A stretch of DNA of 64,000 nucleotides from Gymnodinialimonas ulvae (GTDB taxonomy: Bacteria; Pseudomonadota; Alphaproteobacteria; Rhodobacterales; Rhodobacteraceae): positions 62,001-126,000 of the forward strand of contig NZ_JBBIFX010000002.1 of the NCBI RefSeq assembly GCF_037543845.1, in the 5' to 3' direction. The translations under genes and the position numbers were made by a program. Positions 42,184-51,618 of this stretch are shown one piece after another; positions within the stretch are counted from its first letter, which is position 1; each line of letters begins with the position of its first letter. Below the pieces are notes generated by a model. It searched no databases, had not been told where the DNA came from, and was given only the letters and a program-made list of their open reading frames with translations.

Positions 42184-44001
42184 ATGGCAAACTACCAAGT
42201 CAGCATGTCTGCACGAAAATCATTGTTACTTGCAACTGTGTTGAGCCTCGGGATGGGCCCGGCCCTTGCCCAAAACGTCCAACTTCTGGCGCCGGATGCC
42301 GACGAGGAGCTACAGGAGCGCCTGCGGTCGGCGTCCCTCTTGCTGCAGGAAACCGAGGACGCGCGCACCGCACAGGATATCGTGGCTGCGGCCCGAGCCG
42401 ACTACGGCCGTCTGGTCGCAGCACTATACGACGCGGGCCATTTCTCCCCGGTGGTGCGGATCGATGTCGACGGGCGCGAAGCCGCGCGCATTCCGCCCTT
42501 CGGCGCCCCACAATCAGTGTCCAACGTCACGATCCGTGTCTCGACCGGTCCGGATTTTGTGCTCGGTACCGCCGAGATTGGCCCTCTCGCTTCCTCCACG
42601 GAACTGCCTGAGGATTTCCGCACCGGCGGTCCCGCATCGACGCCGTTGTTGCGCGATACGACCACCGCCGCGATTGACGCCTGGCGTATGGCCGGGCGGG
42701 CAAATGCCGATGTCGCCGATCAACAGATCACCGCGCGCAATGGCGAGGCCATCCTCGACGTACGCGTGCGGATCGAACCGGGGCAAGTCGTGCGCTTCGG
42801 CACGCTTGATCCCGAAGGCCATGAACGGATGCGCCCCGACCGTATCCGCGCCATCGCCGGGCTACCGGAAGGCGAGGTCTTCTCGCCCGAAATCCTCGAT
42901 CGGGTCGAATCCCGCCTGCAAGACACCGGCGTCTTTTCCGGGATCGCCCTGCAGGAGGGGGACGTCGGCCCAAATGGTACGATGGACATCACCGCCACGC
43001 TGGTCGAAAGCCTGCCGCGCCGCTTTGGTGCGGGCGTTGAGTTTTCGACCGATGATGGCCTCGGCGTAAGTGCCTATTGGCTGCACCGCAATCTCTTCGG
43101 TGGGGCAGAGCGCCTGCGCGTTGAAGGCGAGATCAGCGGCGTCGGCTCCGAAGGGATCACAGCCGATGAGGTCGGCGGTATCGATGCGTCCGTTGGCCTG
43201 CGTTATTCACGGCCCGCAACGTTCACGCCGGATACGACATTCTACGCCGAACTTGGCGCCGAATTCCTCGATGAACCCGCCTTCACCCTGACTACCATCG
43301 GCGCCGAAGCGGGGGTCGAGCATCGGTTCACCCGGACGCTGACCGGGTCCGCCGGCGTTGGCCTGACCTATTTCGACATCGACGACCAGTTCGGCGACCG
43401 GCAGGTCACACTGCTGTCGCTGCCCGGCATGCTGACCTGGGATCGGCGCGAAGATCCGCTTGATGCGCGCCGTCTGTTCTTCATCGAAGCCTCTGCCACA
43501 CCCTTCCTGAGCGATAGCGGCAATGCAGGCGCCCGCGGGTTCATCGATGGCCGCGCTTATTTTGGGTTTGGAGAAGATCGCGCCAGCCGCATCGCCCTGC
43601 GCGCCCAGGCCGGAAGCGTGGTGGGCGGCGATATCGCCGAGATCCCGCCGAACTTCCTGTTCTTCTCGGGCGGTGCCGGTACGGTTCGGGGTCAGGCGTT
43701 TCAATCGCTCGGCGCGACGCAGCTTGGCGAAGACGCCGGGGGCCGTAGCTTTGCAGGTCTGTCCACCGAATTCCGCCAGGATATCGGGGAAACCGACTTC
43801 GGACTCGTGGCCTTCGCGGATGCCGGGTTCGTTGGCGCCGACGCCATCGGTACGGATGGCGATTGGCACGCTGGCGGCGGGCTTGGCGTCCGTTACGCGA
43901 CACCGTTCGGGCCGATCCGCGTAGATGTGGCAACGCCCCTGCGTGGGGAAGGTGTGGGCGAGGACCTGTTCCTGTATATCGGTATCGGGCACAGCTTCTG
44001 A
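42184..44001 (+). CDS. tamA: Outer-membrane assembly factor TamA (Omp85 family)
   Basis: TamA, with TamB, assembles outer-membrane proteins such as autotransporters and connects inner and outer membranes. The 605-residue protein has a signal peptide (ending GPALAQ), N-terminal POTRA repeats (~residues 30-270) and a C-terminal 16-strand beta-barrel with the Omp85 motif region (FLFFSGGAGTVRGQAFQSLG). It ends in the typical aromatic C-terminus (YIGIGHSF). ATG at 42184 and ATG at 42205 are both possible; neither has a clear ribosome-binding site. tamB follows with a 1-base overlap. Confidence 0.94.
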   Translation: MANYQVSMSARKSLLLATVLSLGMGPALAQNVQLLAPDADEELQERLRSASLLLQETEDARTAQDIVAAARADYGRLVAALYDAGHFSPVVRIDVDGREAARIPPFGAPQSVSNVTIRVSTGPDFVLGTAEIGPLASSTELPEDFRTGGPASTPLLRDTTTAAIDAWRMAGRANADVADQQITARNGEAILDVRVRIEPGQVVRFGTLDPEGHERMRPDRIRAIAGLPEGEVFSPEILDRVESRLQDTGVFSGIALQEGDVGPNGTMDITATLVESLPRRFGAGVEFSTDDGLGVSAYWLHRNLFGGAERLRVEGEISGVGSEGITADEVGGIDASVGLRYSRPATFTPDTTFYAELGAEFLDEPAFTLTTIGAEAGVEHRFTRTLTGSAGVGLTYFDIDDQFGDRQVTLLSLPGMLTWDRREDPLDARRLFFIEASATPFLSDSGNAGARGFIDGRAYFGFGEDRASRIALRAQAGSVVGGDIAEIPPNFLFFSGGAGTVRGQAFQSLGATQLGEDAGGRSFAGLSTEFRQDIGETDFGLVAFADAGFVGADAIGTDGDWHAGGGLGVRYATPFGPIRVDVATPLRGEGVGEDLFLYIGIGHSF

Positions 44002-47000
44002 TGCGCCGCGTCCTTTGTATCGCTCTGCTGATCCTGGTTCCAACATCGCTCTTCGCGCAGGACGATGACCGCTCCCGCCTTGTGCGCTTCCTTGAAGAGC
44101 AGCTCTCCGACGGCGCCGCCCGGCAGATCAGCATAGACGGCTTTCGCGGGGTCCTTTCGTCCGAGGCTCAACTTGACCGCCTGACCATTTCCGACGCCGA
44201 TGGCGTGTGGCTGACGCTTGAGAACGCAACGCTGAATTGGTCGCGGTCCGCCCTTCTGACCGGCGCGCTGGAGGTCGATGCCCTGACCGCGGACCGCCTC
44301 GAAATCCTCCGCCCGCCGCTTCCCGACGACAGCGTCGAATTGGCGGATGCCGAGGCTACGCCCTTTGCCTTGCCCGACCTTCCCGTCAGCATCGAATTGG
44401 GACAACTCGCCATTGCCGAGGTCGTGTTGGGCGAGGCCATTCTTGGTCAGCCCGCGACGCTTGCGGTCGAAGGGTCCGCGCAACTGATCGGCGGGGCCGG
44501 GTCGACCGATATCGCGCTCTCGCGGCTGGATGGTCCGGGCGGGTCATTCACGCTGTCCGCCGCTTATGACAATGCCAATCGCGACCTCGCCCTGGCACTG
44601 CAACTCAGCGAGCCCGCCAATGGGTTGGCCGCCGATCTCCTTGGCCTGCCGGGTCGCCCGGACCTCAGTCTTTCGATTGACGGCGCGGGTCCGATCACCG
44701 ACTTCACAAGCCAGATCACCTTGCAAACAGACGGCGAAGACCGCTTCGCCGGGCAGGTGATTTCCTCCACGGCGGACGATGGCGATCAACTGGTTACTGT
44801 GGACCTGGGCGGTGATATCCGGCCCCTCCTGTTGCCCGATTATCAGGACTTTTTCGGCGCAGACACACGGCTTCAGGCTCAGGTGCGCCAGCAGGTCGAA
44901 GGCGGCGTGATGCTGGAAGAGCTTGAACTTGCCTCCGCCGCGTTCACCCTCGGCGGCACCCTTGCCCTGACGCCCGGCGGATTGCCCGATGTGGTGGATC
45001 TGTCCGGTCGGATCGCCCCGCCTGACGGTGACCGCGTGCGCCTTCCCGTCGGCGGCACGGAGGCCAATCTCGCGTCCGCCGATCTTGTTATCTCCTTTGA
45101 CCGGGCTGCTGATGACGCGTTTAGCCTGATCGTCGATCTGGCCGGTTTGACCGTGGATGACCTTGCGATCCAATCCGGCGAGCTGCGCTTCGAGGGGGCC
45201 GCCGACATCACCGACGCGGGCCTTGATGCGGCCGCCGCGGAATTCTCCGCCGCGCTCTCGGGCGTGCAGCATGACGACCCCGCGCTGGCCGAAACGCTTG
45301 GAGACCGCATCTCGCTGACCTCCAATCTGTCGTGGATCAACGGCGCGCCACTGATCCTGTCGGACCTCATCTTCCAATCTGGCGATGTCGCCCTCGCCGG
45401 AGCCATTTCCGCCCAAAGCGGCGAAAACAGCGTCAACGTCACCCTCGATCTGGCCGCCGAAATCGCCGAGCTGTCACGCTTTGCCGCGCTTGCAAACCAG
45501 CCGCTCGATGGCGCAGCCAATGTGACCCTATCCGGCGGTGTAGAGCCGCTTTCGGGCGCGTTTGACTTGGCAATCGACGGCACCGGCACTGACCTGCGCT
45601 TTGTCGATGCGCTCCCGTCCCAGATCTTCGCAGGCAACACGCAACTGTCTGCCAATGTCACACGGTCGACCGGCGGCCTCACGCTCCGCGCGCTGACCCT
45701 GCAAAATGCCGAACTGAACCTGACCGGCGAGGCCTCCGTCACATCCGGCGATACGGATGCCTCGCTTGCGTTCGACTTGCGCGAGGTCGGGTATTTCACC
45801 GATATCCTATCGGGCCCGGTTGCGATCACCGCCGACGTCGCCCGCACGGGAACCGCACCGTTCGATGTCGATGTCGCGCTCACCGGTCCAAATCAGATCG
45901 CCGCCACGACAACTGGCAGTTTTGATGCCGAAAGCGGTGATTTCGCGCTTGATGTTGCGGCCTCCGCCGAGGGCCTGAACGTCGGAAACGGCATCCCGCC
46001 GCAGCTTCTTTCGGGTCGCACAGAACTGTCTGCCGTTGCCGCGCGCACCGGCGATGTGCTCAGCCTCACCGACCTGAGCCTGCGCAACCCGGAACTCACG
46101 CTCAGTGGCGAGGCCAGCGTCAGCCCGACGATCAGCCGTGTGGATGTCGATGCGCGCCTGGCCAATGTCGGGCTCTTCACCGATGCGCTTTCCGGCCCGG
46201 TCAGTGCCGATGCCCTTCTGACCCGGCAGGGGGAGGATCCATGGCAAGTGGCGGCGGATCTCGGCGGGCCCGGCGGCATGAACGCAAACGTTGCGGGCCG
46301 GGTCGGCCTTCCGAACGGCACGGTTGATCTGCGCCTCAATGGGCAGGCCCCCCTCGCGCTGGCGAACCAATACATCCAACCCCGCTCGATCCGCGGCACG
46401 CTTGGCTTCGATCTCGCCATGCTGGGCACCCCGGGCATTCCCGCGCTCAGCGGCCGCCTCTTCAGCAATGATGCCCGCGTTTCTGCCCCCACACTGGCCC
46501 TCGCCGTCGAAAACCTCGACCTGAACGCGCAGATCTCCGGTGGTCAGTTGAACCTGAACGCCAACGGCGCCTTGTCGACCGGCGGGCAATTGACGACGCA
46601 GGGCACCATCAATCTGATCAGCCCCGGCATTGACGGGCAGATCAACGTCGCACTCGTCGATGGGCGCATCATCGACCCGACACTTTATGATGCGCGCATT
46701 TCCCGTGCTGACCTATCGATCAGCGGCCCGCTCGCGCGCGGCCCCCGCGTGTCCGGGGACATCACCCTGGGCGAATCCGAGATCCGCGTTCCCGAGGCCA
46801 GCCTTGCCGGCAGCGCCGCAATCCCCAACATCCGCCACATCGGCGAGACACCCGAGGAACGCGCGACGCGGCGCTTTGCGGGCCTGCTCGGGCGCGGGGC
46901 GACAGGTGCTTCGAGCGGTGGCAGCGCCACAACAGCCCTCGACATTTCGATAAACGCACCGGGCCGGATCTTCCTGCGCGGGCGCGGCATCGACGCGGAG

Positions 47001-47627
47001 TTCGGCGGTGCGATCCGGCTGTTCGGGACGACCGCCAACGTGATCCCCACCGGACAGTTCGAACTGGTCCGCGGCCGCCTTTCCGTGCTTGGAACGCGGC
47101 TTGACTTTGTGGAGGGGCAAGCGACCCTGCAAGGCAGTTTCGACCCGTTCTTGCGCCTTGCCGCCGTCAGCCGCGCCTCAGGCTACCAGATCACGATCGG
47201 GGTCGAAGGCCCTGCGTCGAACCCCGATATCACCTTCTCCTCCGACCCCTCCCTTCCTCAGGATGAGGTGCTTGCGCAGCTTCTCTTTGGGCGCAGCGTT
47301 TCGGGCCTGTCGCCGCTGCAACTTCTGCAACTGGCCGATGCGGCCACGTCACTGGCCGGGGGATCCACCAACTCCGGTTTCATCGCGGGTCTGCGGGATG
47401 GTCTGGGCCTCGACGATCTTGACCTGTCCACCGATGACCAAGGCAACGCCGCCGTCACTGCCGGGCGCTACCTGTCGGAAAACATCTACACCGACGTCAC
47501 AATCAATGCCGAAGGGGATGCGGACCTGTCGCTCAACATCGATCTGACACCCAATTTCACTGCGCGCGGCAGTGTGGGATCGGATGGCAACTCAAGTATC
47601 GGCATCTTCTTCGAGCAGGACTATTGA
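44001..47627 (+). CDS. tamB: Translocation and assembly module protein TamB
   Basis: TamB is a large inner-membrane-anchored AsmA-like periplasmic bridge working with TamA and also linked to phospholipid transport. The 1208-residue protein starts with a signal/anchor helix (LCIALLILVPTSLFA), has long beta-rich repeats, and ends with the conserved TamB/DUF490 C-terminal domain (RLSVLGTRLDFVEGQATLQG ... LLFGRSVSGLSPLQLLQL ... SENIYTDVTINAEGD). The start ATG overlaps the tamA stop (TGATG); the open frame runs further upstream inside tamA. GC-rich gene with conspicuous repeats such as LSGEASV that recur, consistent with the repeated beta-groove. Confidence 0.95.
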   Translation: MRRVLCIALLILVPTSLFAQDDDRSRLVRFLEEQLSDGAARQISIDGFRGVLSSEAQLDRLTISDADGVWLTLENATLNWSRSALLTGALEVDALTADRLEILRPPLPDDSVELADAEATPFALPDLPVSIELGQLAIAEVVLGEAILGQPATLAVEGSAQLIGGAGSTDIALSRLDGPGGSFTLSAAYDNANRDLALALQLSEPANGLAADLLGLPGRPDLSLSIDGAGPITDFTSQITLQTDGEDRFAGQVISSTADDGDQLVTVDLGGDIRPLLLPDYQDFFGADTRLQAQVRQQVEGGVMLEELELASAAFTLGGTLALTPGGLPDVVDLSGRIAPPDGDRVRLPVGGTEANLASADLVISFDRAADDAFSLIVDLAGLTVDDLAIQSGELRFEGAADITDAGLDAAAAEFSAALSGVQHDDPALAETLGDRISLTSNLSWINGAPLILSDLIFQSGDVALAGAISAQSGENSVNVTLDLAAEIAELSRFAALANQPLDGAANVTLSGGVEPLSGAFDLAIDGTGTDLRFVDALPSQIFAGNTQLSANVTRSTGGLTLRALTLQNAELNLTGEASVTSGDTDASLAFDLREVGYFTDILSGPVAITADVARTGTAPFDVDVALTGPNQIAATTTGSFDAESGDFALDVAASAEGLNVGNGIPPQLLSGRTELSAVAARTGDVLSLTDLSLRNPELTLSGEASVSPTISRVDVDARLANVGLFTDALSGPVSADALLTRQGEDPWQVAADLGGPGGMNANVAGRVGLPNGTVDLRLNGQAPLALANQYIQPRSIRGTLGFDLAMLGTPGIPALSGRLFSNDARVSAPTLALAVENLDLNAQISGGQLNLNANGALSTGGQLTTQGTINLISPGIDGQINVALVDGRIIDPTLYDARISRADLSISGPLARGPRVSGDITLGESEIRVPEASLAGSAAIPNIRHIGETPEERATRRFAGLLGRGATGASSGGSATTALDISINAPGRIFLRGRGIDAEFGGAIRLFGTTANVIPTGQFELVRGRLSVLGTRLDFVEGQATLQGSFDPFLRLAAVSRASGYQITIGVEGPASNPDITFSSDPSLPQDEVLAQLLFGRSVSGLSPLQLLQLADAATSLAGGSTNSGFIAGLRDGLGLDDLDLSTDDQGNAAVTAGRYLSENIYTDVTINAEGDADLSLNIDLTPNFTARGSVGSDGNSSIGIFFEQDY

Positions 47628-47669
47628 CGGCGCAATCCACCGGATATATCAGCCGCCCACACGACACCT

Positions 47670-47756
47670 GCCCAGGTGGCGGAATTGGTAGACGCGCCAG
47701 CTTCAGGTGCTGGTGTCTGTATGGACGTGGAGGTTCGAGTCCTCTCCTGGGCACCA
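47670..47756 (+). tRNA. tRNA-Leu (anticodon CAG)
   Basis: An 87-base tRNA with encoded CCA. Acceptor arms GCCCAGG (47670-47676) and CCTGGGC (47746-47752) pair, followed by ACCA. The anticodon stem CCAGC/GCTGG encloses the loop TTCAGGT, giving anticodon CAG (leucine CUG codons). The long variable arm is typical of a type II tRNA, and the T arm GGTTCGAGTCC is intact. It reads CUG, the leucine codon expected to be common in this high-GC genome. Confidence 0.95.
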
Positions 47757-47813
47757 GTCGCACCTTTCCTTCCGCAAATGTGAATCACATGACCCGACGG
47801 AGGGGCCGCGCCG

Positions 47814-48425
47814 ATGACCATCCATCTCTATCAAAACGATTTGCCCGATGACCTCTCGCTGGGTCCGGTTGTGGCCATTGATTGCGAAACCATGGGCCTG
47901 CATCCGCACCGTGACCGGCTCTGCGTGATCCAGTTGTCCGATGGCGACGGCAACGCGCATCTGATCCAGGTCGCCAAGGGGCAACGCGACGCGCCCAACC
48001 TGACCCGCCTGTTGACCGATCCCGAAACACTGAAGCTGTTCCACTTTGGCCGCTTCGATATCGCCGTGATGTACCATGCGTTCGGTGCGCTCACGGCACC
48101 GGTCTACTGCACCAAGATCGCCTCGAAACTCGTGCGCACCTACACGGATCGCCACGGCTTGAAGAACCTGCTGCAGGAGCTGATCGAAGTCGACATCTCC
48201 AAACAACAGCAAAGCTCGGATTGGGGCGCGGATACGCTGACCGAGGCGCAGAAGGCCTACGCCGCCTCCGACGTGCTGTATCTGCACCGGGTGAAGGACA
48301 AGCTCGACGCCATGCTGGCCCGCGAAGGCCGGACCGAGATGGCGCAAGCCTGCTTTGACTTCCTGCCGACCCGTGCGAAACTCGACCTCGCAGGCTGGCC
48401 CGAGATCGACATCTTCTCGCATTGA
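47814..48425 (+). CDS. Ribonuclease D-like 3'-5' exonuclease
   Basis: A 203-residue DEDD exonuclease consisting of the exonuclease domain only: Exo I AIDCETMGL, Exo II FHFGRFDIAV, Exo III YAASDVLYL (DEDDy tyrosine). Full-length RNase D (about 375) has two additional HRDC domains that are absent, as in the short alphaproteobacterial form. It likely acts in tRNA or other RNA 3' processing in the cytoplasm; its position after a tRNA gene is suggestive only. It is 21 bp before lptC, so both may be on one transcript. Confidence 0.9.
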   Translation: MTIHLYQNDLPDDLSLGPVVAIDCETMGLHPHRDRLCVIQLSDGDGNAHLIQVAKGQRDAPNLTRLLTDPETLKLFHFGRFDIAVMYHAFGALTAPVYCTKIASKLVRTYTDRHGLKNLLQELIEVDISKQQQSSDWGADTLTEAQKAYAASDVLYLHRVKDKLDAMLAREGRTEMAQACFDFLPTRAKLDLAGWPEIDIFSH

Positions 48426-48446
48426 TCAGTCGGGAGGGCCTATCAC

Positions 48447-49043
48447 ATGGCGCGCGGCGATCTTTATTCGAGACTTGTGGTCTGGGTGAAAGTCACTCTG
48501 CCGCTCATTGCGCTGGGTCTCCTGTCGACCCTGTTCCTGCTGTCCAGCCCGCCTGATCCGGATGCCGCCCTGCCCTATGCAGAGGTCGACATCGAACAAA
48601 TCACCCGCGAACAACGCGTGACCGAACCGCGCTTTGCCGGTGTCGTCGAGGAAGGGCGCGAAATCATCCTGCTTGCCGAAGCCGTGTCAGCCGACACCGG
48701 TCAGATCGACCGCATTCGGGCGCAGGCCATCGACGGGCGTGTGGACTTGGCCATGTCCGAGGTCATGACCCTGCAGGCTGCGCAGGGCGATATCGACATG
48801 GCGGCGCAATTGGCTTCGCTCAGCAACGGTGTCGCGGTCGAAACAACGCGCGGCTACCGCATGGAAAGCGAGACCGTTGTCATGGCTTTGGACGCGGTGC
48901 GCTTCTCCACGCCCACCCCGGTGCACATCACCGGGCCGGGCCTTGATCTGACCGCGGACACGATGGAAATGGAAGAAGTGGACGGCGCGCCAATCCTTCG
49001 TTTCACTGGCTCGGTTCGGATGCTATATCAGCCGGAGAATTAA
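48447..49043 (+). CDS. lptC: LPS export periplasmic protein LptC
   Basis: LptC is the inner-membrane single-pass component relaying LPS from LptB2FG to LptA. The 198-residue protein has a membrane helix near residues 14-33 (KVTLPLIALGLLSTLFLLSS) and a periplasmic beta-jellyroll (AEAVSADTGQIDRIRAQAID). GGGAGGG precedes the start. Sequence identity within this family is low, so identity rests largely on the order lptC-lptA-lptB with gaps of 9 and 1 bp. Confidence 0.88.
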   Translation: MARGDLYSRLVVWVKVTLPLIALGLLSTLFLLSSPPDPDAALPYAEVDIEQITREQRVTEPRFAGVVEEGREIILLAEAVSADTGQIDRIRAQAIDGRVDLAMSEVMTLQAAQGDIDMAAQLASLSNGVAVETTRGYRMESETVVMALDAVRFSTPTPVHITGPGLDLTADTMEMEEVDGAPILRFTGSVRMLYQPEN

Positions 49044-49052
49044 GGGGTTTCC

Positions 49053-49538
49053 ATGCAGCGTCTCTTTATCTTTCTGGCTCTTCTTCTCTGGCTCTCCGGA
49101 CCGGTCACTGCGCAGGTGAATATCGGCTTCGGCGGCGTGAACTACGACGCCCGCACCCCGATTGAGGTCACGGCAGACAACTTGACCGTCGATCAATCCA
49201 CCGGAGAGGCCGTGTTTTCCGGGAATGTCATTGTCGTGCAAGGCGATCTGCGCATGGCCGCCGGCGCGGTTCGTGTGGTTTACGCCGGGCAAGGCGGCAC
49301 CCAGGAAGTGCGCGAGGTCTTGGCAACCGGCGGCGTTCTTGTCACACGCGGCTCTGATGCGGCCGAAGGCGGGCAGGCGCGCTTCGACGTGAACTCGTCG
49401 TTGCTGACGCTTTCGGGCAACGTTCTGGTCACCCAGGGCGCGACCGCCATCGCAGGCGATAGCATGGTCGTCAACATGCGCACCGGAAGCGGCTCGGTCG
49501 ATGGCCGTGTGCGCACGGTTCTGGGTGGTGGCGACTGA
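49053..49538 (+). CDS. lptA: LPS transport periplasmic protein LptA
   Basis: LptA forms the periplasmic bridge carrying LPS to LptD. The 161-residue protein has a signal peptide (FLALLLWLSGPVTAQ) and an OstA-type beta-jellyroll: PIEVTADNLTVDQSTGEAVF, GNVIVVQGDLRMAAGAVRV and LTLSGNVLVTQGATAIAGD. It ends 1 bp before the LptB start; the three genes form one transport operon. Confidence 0.93.
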   Translation: MQRLFIFLALLLWLSGPVTAQVNIGFGGVNYDARTPIEVTADNLTVDQSTGEAVFSGNVIVVQGDLRMAAGAVRVVYAGQGGTQEVREVLATGGVLVTRGSDAAEGGQARFDVNSSLLTLSGNVLVTQGATAIAGDSMVVNMRTGSGSVDGRVRTVLGGGD

Positions 49539-49539
49539 G

Positions 49540-50289
49540 ATGCCGCTCGACGTCACACAAGGCTCCGCCGGGCTCCGCGTTGAGAAACTGCGCAAAAGCT
49601 ACCGCAAGCGCCCGGTGATCCGTGACGTGACACTGGAATTGAACCGGGGTGAGGTCGTCGCCCTGCTCGGGCCAAACGGATCCGGCAAAACGACCAGCTT
49701 CTATTGCATCGCCGGATTGATCACGCCCGATGGCGGGCGCGTCACCATCGACGGGCAGGACGTGACCCTGTTTCCGATGTATCGCCGCGCACGCGCCGGG
49801 GTCGGCTACTTGCCGCAGGAGATGTCCATCTTTCGCGGCCTCAGTGTGCAAGACAACATCATGGCGATCCTCGAAATTGTCGAACCGAACCGCAAGAAGC
49901 GGCGCGACCGTCTGGAAGAATTGCTAAGCGACTTTTCCATCGAACACCTGCGCCGTGCGCCTGCCCTGTCGCTGTCCGGCGGCGAACGTCGGCGTGCGGA
50001 GATTGCCCGCTGCCTTGCGTCCAACCCCCGCTATGTGCTGCTGGATGAGCCCTTCGCGGGCGTCGATCCCATCGCCGTGGGCGACATCCGCGCCCTCGTG
50101 TCCGAACTCAAGACCCGCGGCATCGGCGTTTTGATCACCGACCACAATGTGCAGGAAACACTGGCCATCGTGGATCGCGCCTATATTCTGCATGACGGGT
50201 CGATCATCATGTCGGGCACCGCCGAGGAAGTTGTGCAAGACGAAAACGTCCGTCGCGTCTATCTCGGGCAAAGCTTCCGCATTTCTTAA
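49540..50289 (+). CDS. lptB: LPS export ABC ATPase LptB
   Basis: LptB powers LPS extraction in the LptB2FGC complex. The 249-residue ATPase has Walker A GPNGSGKTT, the Q loop (LPQEMSIF), signature LSGGERRR, Walker B VLLDEPFAGVD, and the switch His in LITDHNVQETL. The start is ATG at 49540 just after lptA; a GTG at 49528 would overlap lptA. In many proteobacteria rpoN follows lptB; here the next gene is hpf, with only a 197-bp gap. Confidence 0.96.
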   Translation: MPLDVTQGSAGLRVEKLRKSYRKRPVIRDVTLELNRGEVVALLGPNGSGKTTSFYCIAGLITPDGGRVTIDGQDVTLFPMYRRARAGVGYLPQEMSIFRGLSVQDNIMAILEIVEPNRKKRRDRLEELLSDFSIEHLRRAPALSLSGGERRRAEIARCLASNPRYVLLDEPFAGVDPIAVGDIRALVSELKTRGIGVLITDHNVQETLAIVDRAYILHDGSIIMSGTAEEVVQDENVRRVYLGQSFRIS

Positions 50290-50403
50290 CCCGGTTTTCG
50301 TTGACAGACGGGGGCGACTCGTCGCCAAATGGCTGCGATGGTTGCGTTCGCTTCATCCCGATCCCAAAGCTGCATCCCGATGCAAGCACACGATCGCCTT
50401 TAT

Positions 50404-50456
50404 CTTGAAAATTCAAGTAAAACAAAGGCTTGCGATTTTGTGCACGCGTGCACAAA
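50404..50456. promoter_or_regulatory. Control region of hpf with perfect 20-bp palindrome
   Basis: TTTGTGCACGCGTGCACAAA (50437-50456) is a perfect 20-bp palindrome ending 30 bases before the hpf ATG. Upstream, CTTGAA-AA-TTCAAG (50404-50417) is another inverted repeat. A -35-like TTGCGA (50430-50435) precedes the palindrome, which would then lie in the spacer/-10 area; no good -10 box is visible. A repressor site is the likeliest reading. The rest of the 197-bp lptB-hpf gap shows no gene, including no rpoN remnant. Confidence 0.65.
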
Positions 50457-50486
50457 CTGCCACCAAGCAACATAAACGGAGGTTTC

Positions 50487-51062
50487 ATGCGGTATCAGAT
50501 CAGTGGAAAGCAAATCGAGATCGGCCAGGCTCTGCAGACCCATGTGCAGGACAATCTCGGCGGCGTGGCGCAAAAATATGCCGAGCGTCCCACCGACGCG
50601 AATGTCATCTTCTCCAAATCGGGGTCGGAATTCGTTTGTGAAACCACTGTCCATCTGTCCACCGGTCTCACTGCCTCCGCTAAGGGTCACGCCCACGAAA
50701 TCTACGCTGCCTTCGAAGCGACCGCCGAAAAGCTCGAAAAACAGTTGCGCCGGTACAAGCGTCGCCTGAAAGATCACCACCGCGACCGCACGCAGCCCAT
50801 TGATGTCTTTGGGGGTTCCTCTTATATCCTCGCGTCATCTGAAGGGTCGGACGAGACCCCCGAACCCGAAAGCCTGCAGCCGATTATCGTGGCCGAGATG
50901 GAGACACGCATTCCATCCCTGTCCGTAGGTGAGGCCGTCATGCAGATGGAGATCGCCGGCGCACCCCTTCTGGTGTTCCGCAACGAAGGACACGACCGGG
51001 TGAATGTGGTCTACCGCCGCGAAGACGGTAACGTAGGCTGGATCGACCCCGCCACAGAATGA
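50487..51062 (+). CDS. hpf: Long-form ribosome hibernation-promoting factor
   Basis: The 191-residue protein has the N-terminal ribosome-binding HPF/YfiA domain (MRYQISGKQIEIGQALQTHV, FEATAEKLEKQLRRYKRRLK) and a C-terminal dimerisation domain (AVMQMEIAGAPLLVFRNEGH and VVYRREDGNVGWIDP), so it can dimerise 70S ribosomes into 100S particles in resting cells. GGAGG lies before the ATG at 50487. A strong palindrome just upstream suggests a specific regulator. The next gene, ptsN, follows after 51 bp. Confidence 0.96.
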   Translation: MRYQISGKQIEIGQALQTHVQDNLGGVAQKYAERPTDANVIFSKSGSEFVCETTVHLSTGLTASAKGHAHEIYAAFEATAEKLEKQLRRYKRRLKDHHRDRTQPIDVFGGSSYILASSEGSDETPEPESLQPIIVAEMETRIPSLSVGEAVMQMEIAGAPLLVFRNEGHDRVNVVYRREDGNVGWIDPATE

Positions 51063-51113
51063 AACAGACGGTGATCGGGGCGCGCACCCGATAGACACGG
51101 GGAACTGTGACAC

Positions 51114-51578
51114 ATGGATCTACCGACATTGCTTGCACCGCAGGCCGTGAAAGTCGTCAGTGACGTCAGCAGCAAGAAACGCTTGTTCCAATCCATCTCG
51201 GACCTGGCGGAGCAGATTGTCGGCGTGCCGTCCGCACGTATTTTCGAGTCGTTGCAGGAGCGCGAAAGCCTTGGGCCCACCGGTGTCGGAAACGGGATCG
51301 CGCTACCGCACACGCGGCTCCCTGATCTGACCCGGGTCAGCGGTGTTTTCATCCGTCTGGAACGGCCCATCGACTTTGATGCCGCCGATCGGATGCCCGT
51401 CGATCTGGTGTTCGCCCTTATGGCGCCGCAGGAATCCGGTGTGGATCACCTCAAGGCGCTGGCGCTCGTATCGCGGACCCTGCGCAATACCGAGCTTTGC
51501 ACCAAACTCCGCGCAAATTCCGATCCTGCCGCGCTTTACGCCCTGATGACGGATCATGAGGCCAGCAAAGCCGCCTGA
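51114..51578 (+). CDS. ptsN: Nitrogen-regulatory phosphotransferase protein EIIA-Ntr
   Basis: PtsN is the regulatory phosphoacceptor of the PTS-Ntr branch, affecting potassium transport and nitrogen/carbon balance. The 154-residue protein has phospho-His66 in GNGIALPHTRLP and the PTS_EIIA_2 fold (FALMAPQESGVDHLKALALV). The gene order lptB-hpf-ptsN is the usual one, minus rpoN. It is convergent with the sulfotransferase gene, 40 bp away; no terminator is evident. Confidence 0.94.
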   Translation: MDLPTLLAPQAVKVVSDVSSKKRLFQSISDLAEQIVGVPSARIFESLQERESLGPTGVGNGIALPHTRLPDLTRVSGVFIRLERPIDFDAADRMPVDLVFALMAPQESGVDHLKALALVSRTLRNTELCTKLRANSDPAALYALMTDHEASKAA

Positions 51579-51618
51579 TCCACGATCCGAACTCGCCGCA
51601 TTTGCCGCATTTCGAACC

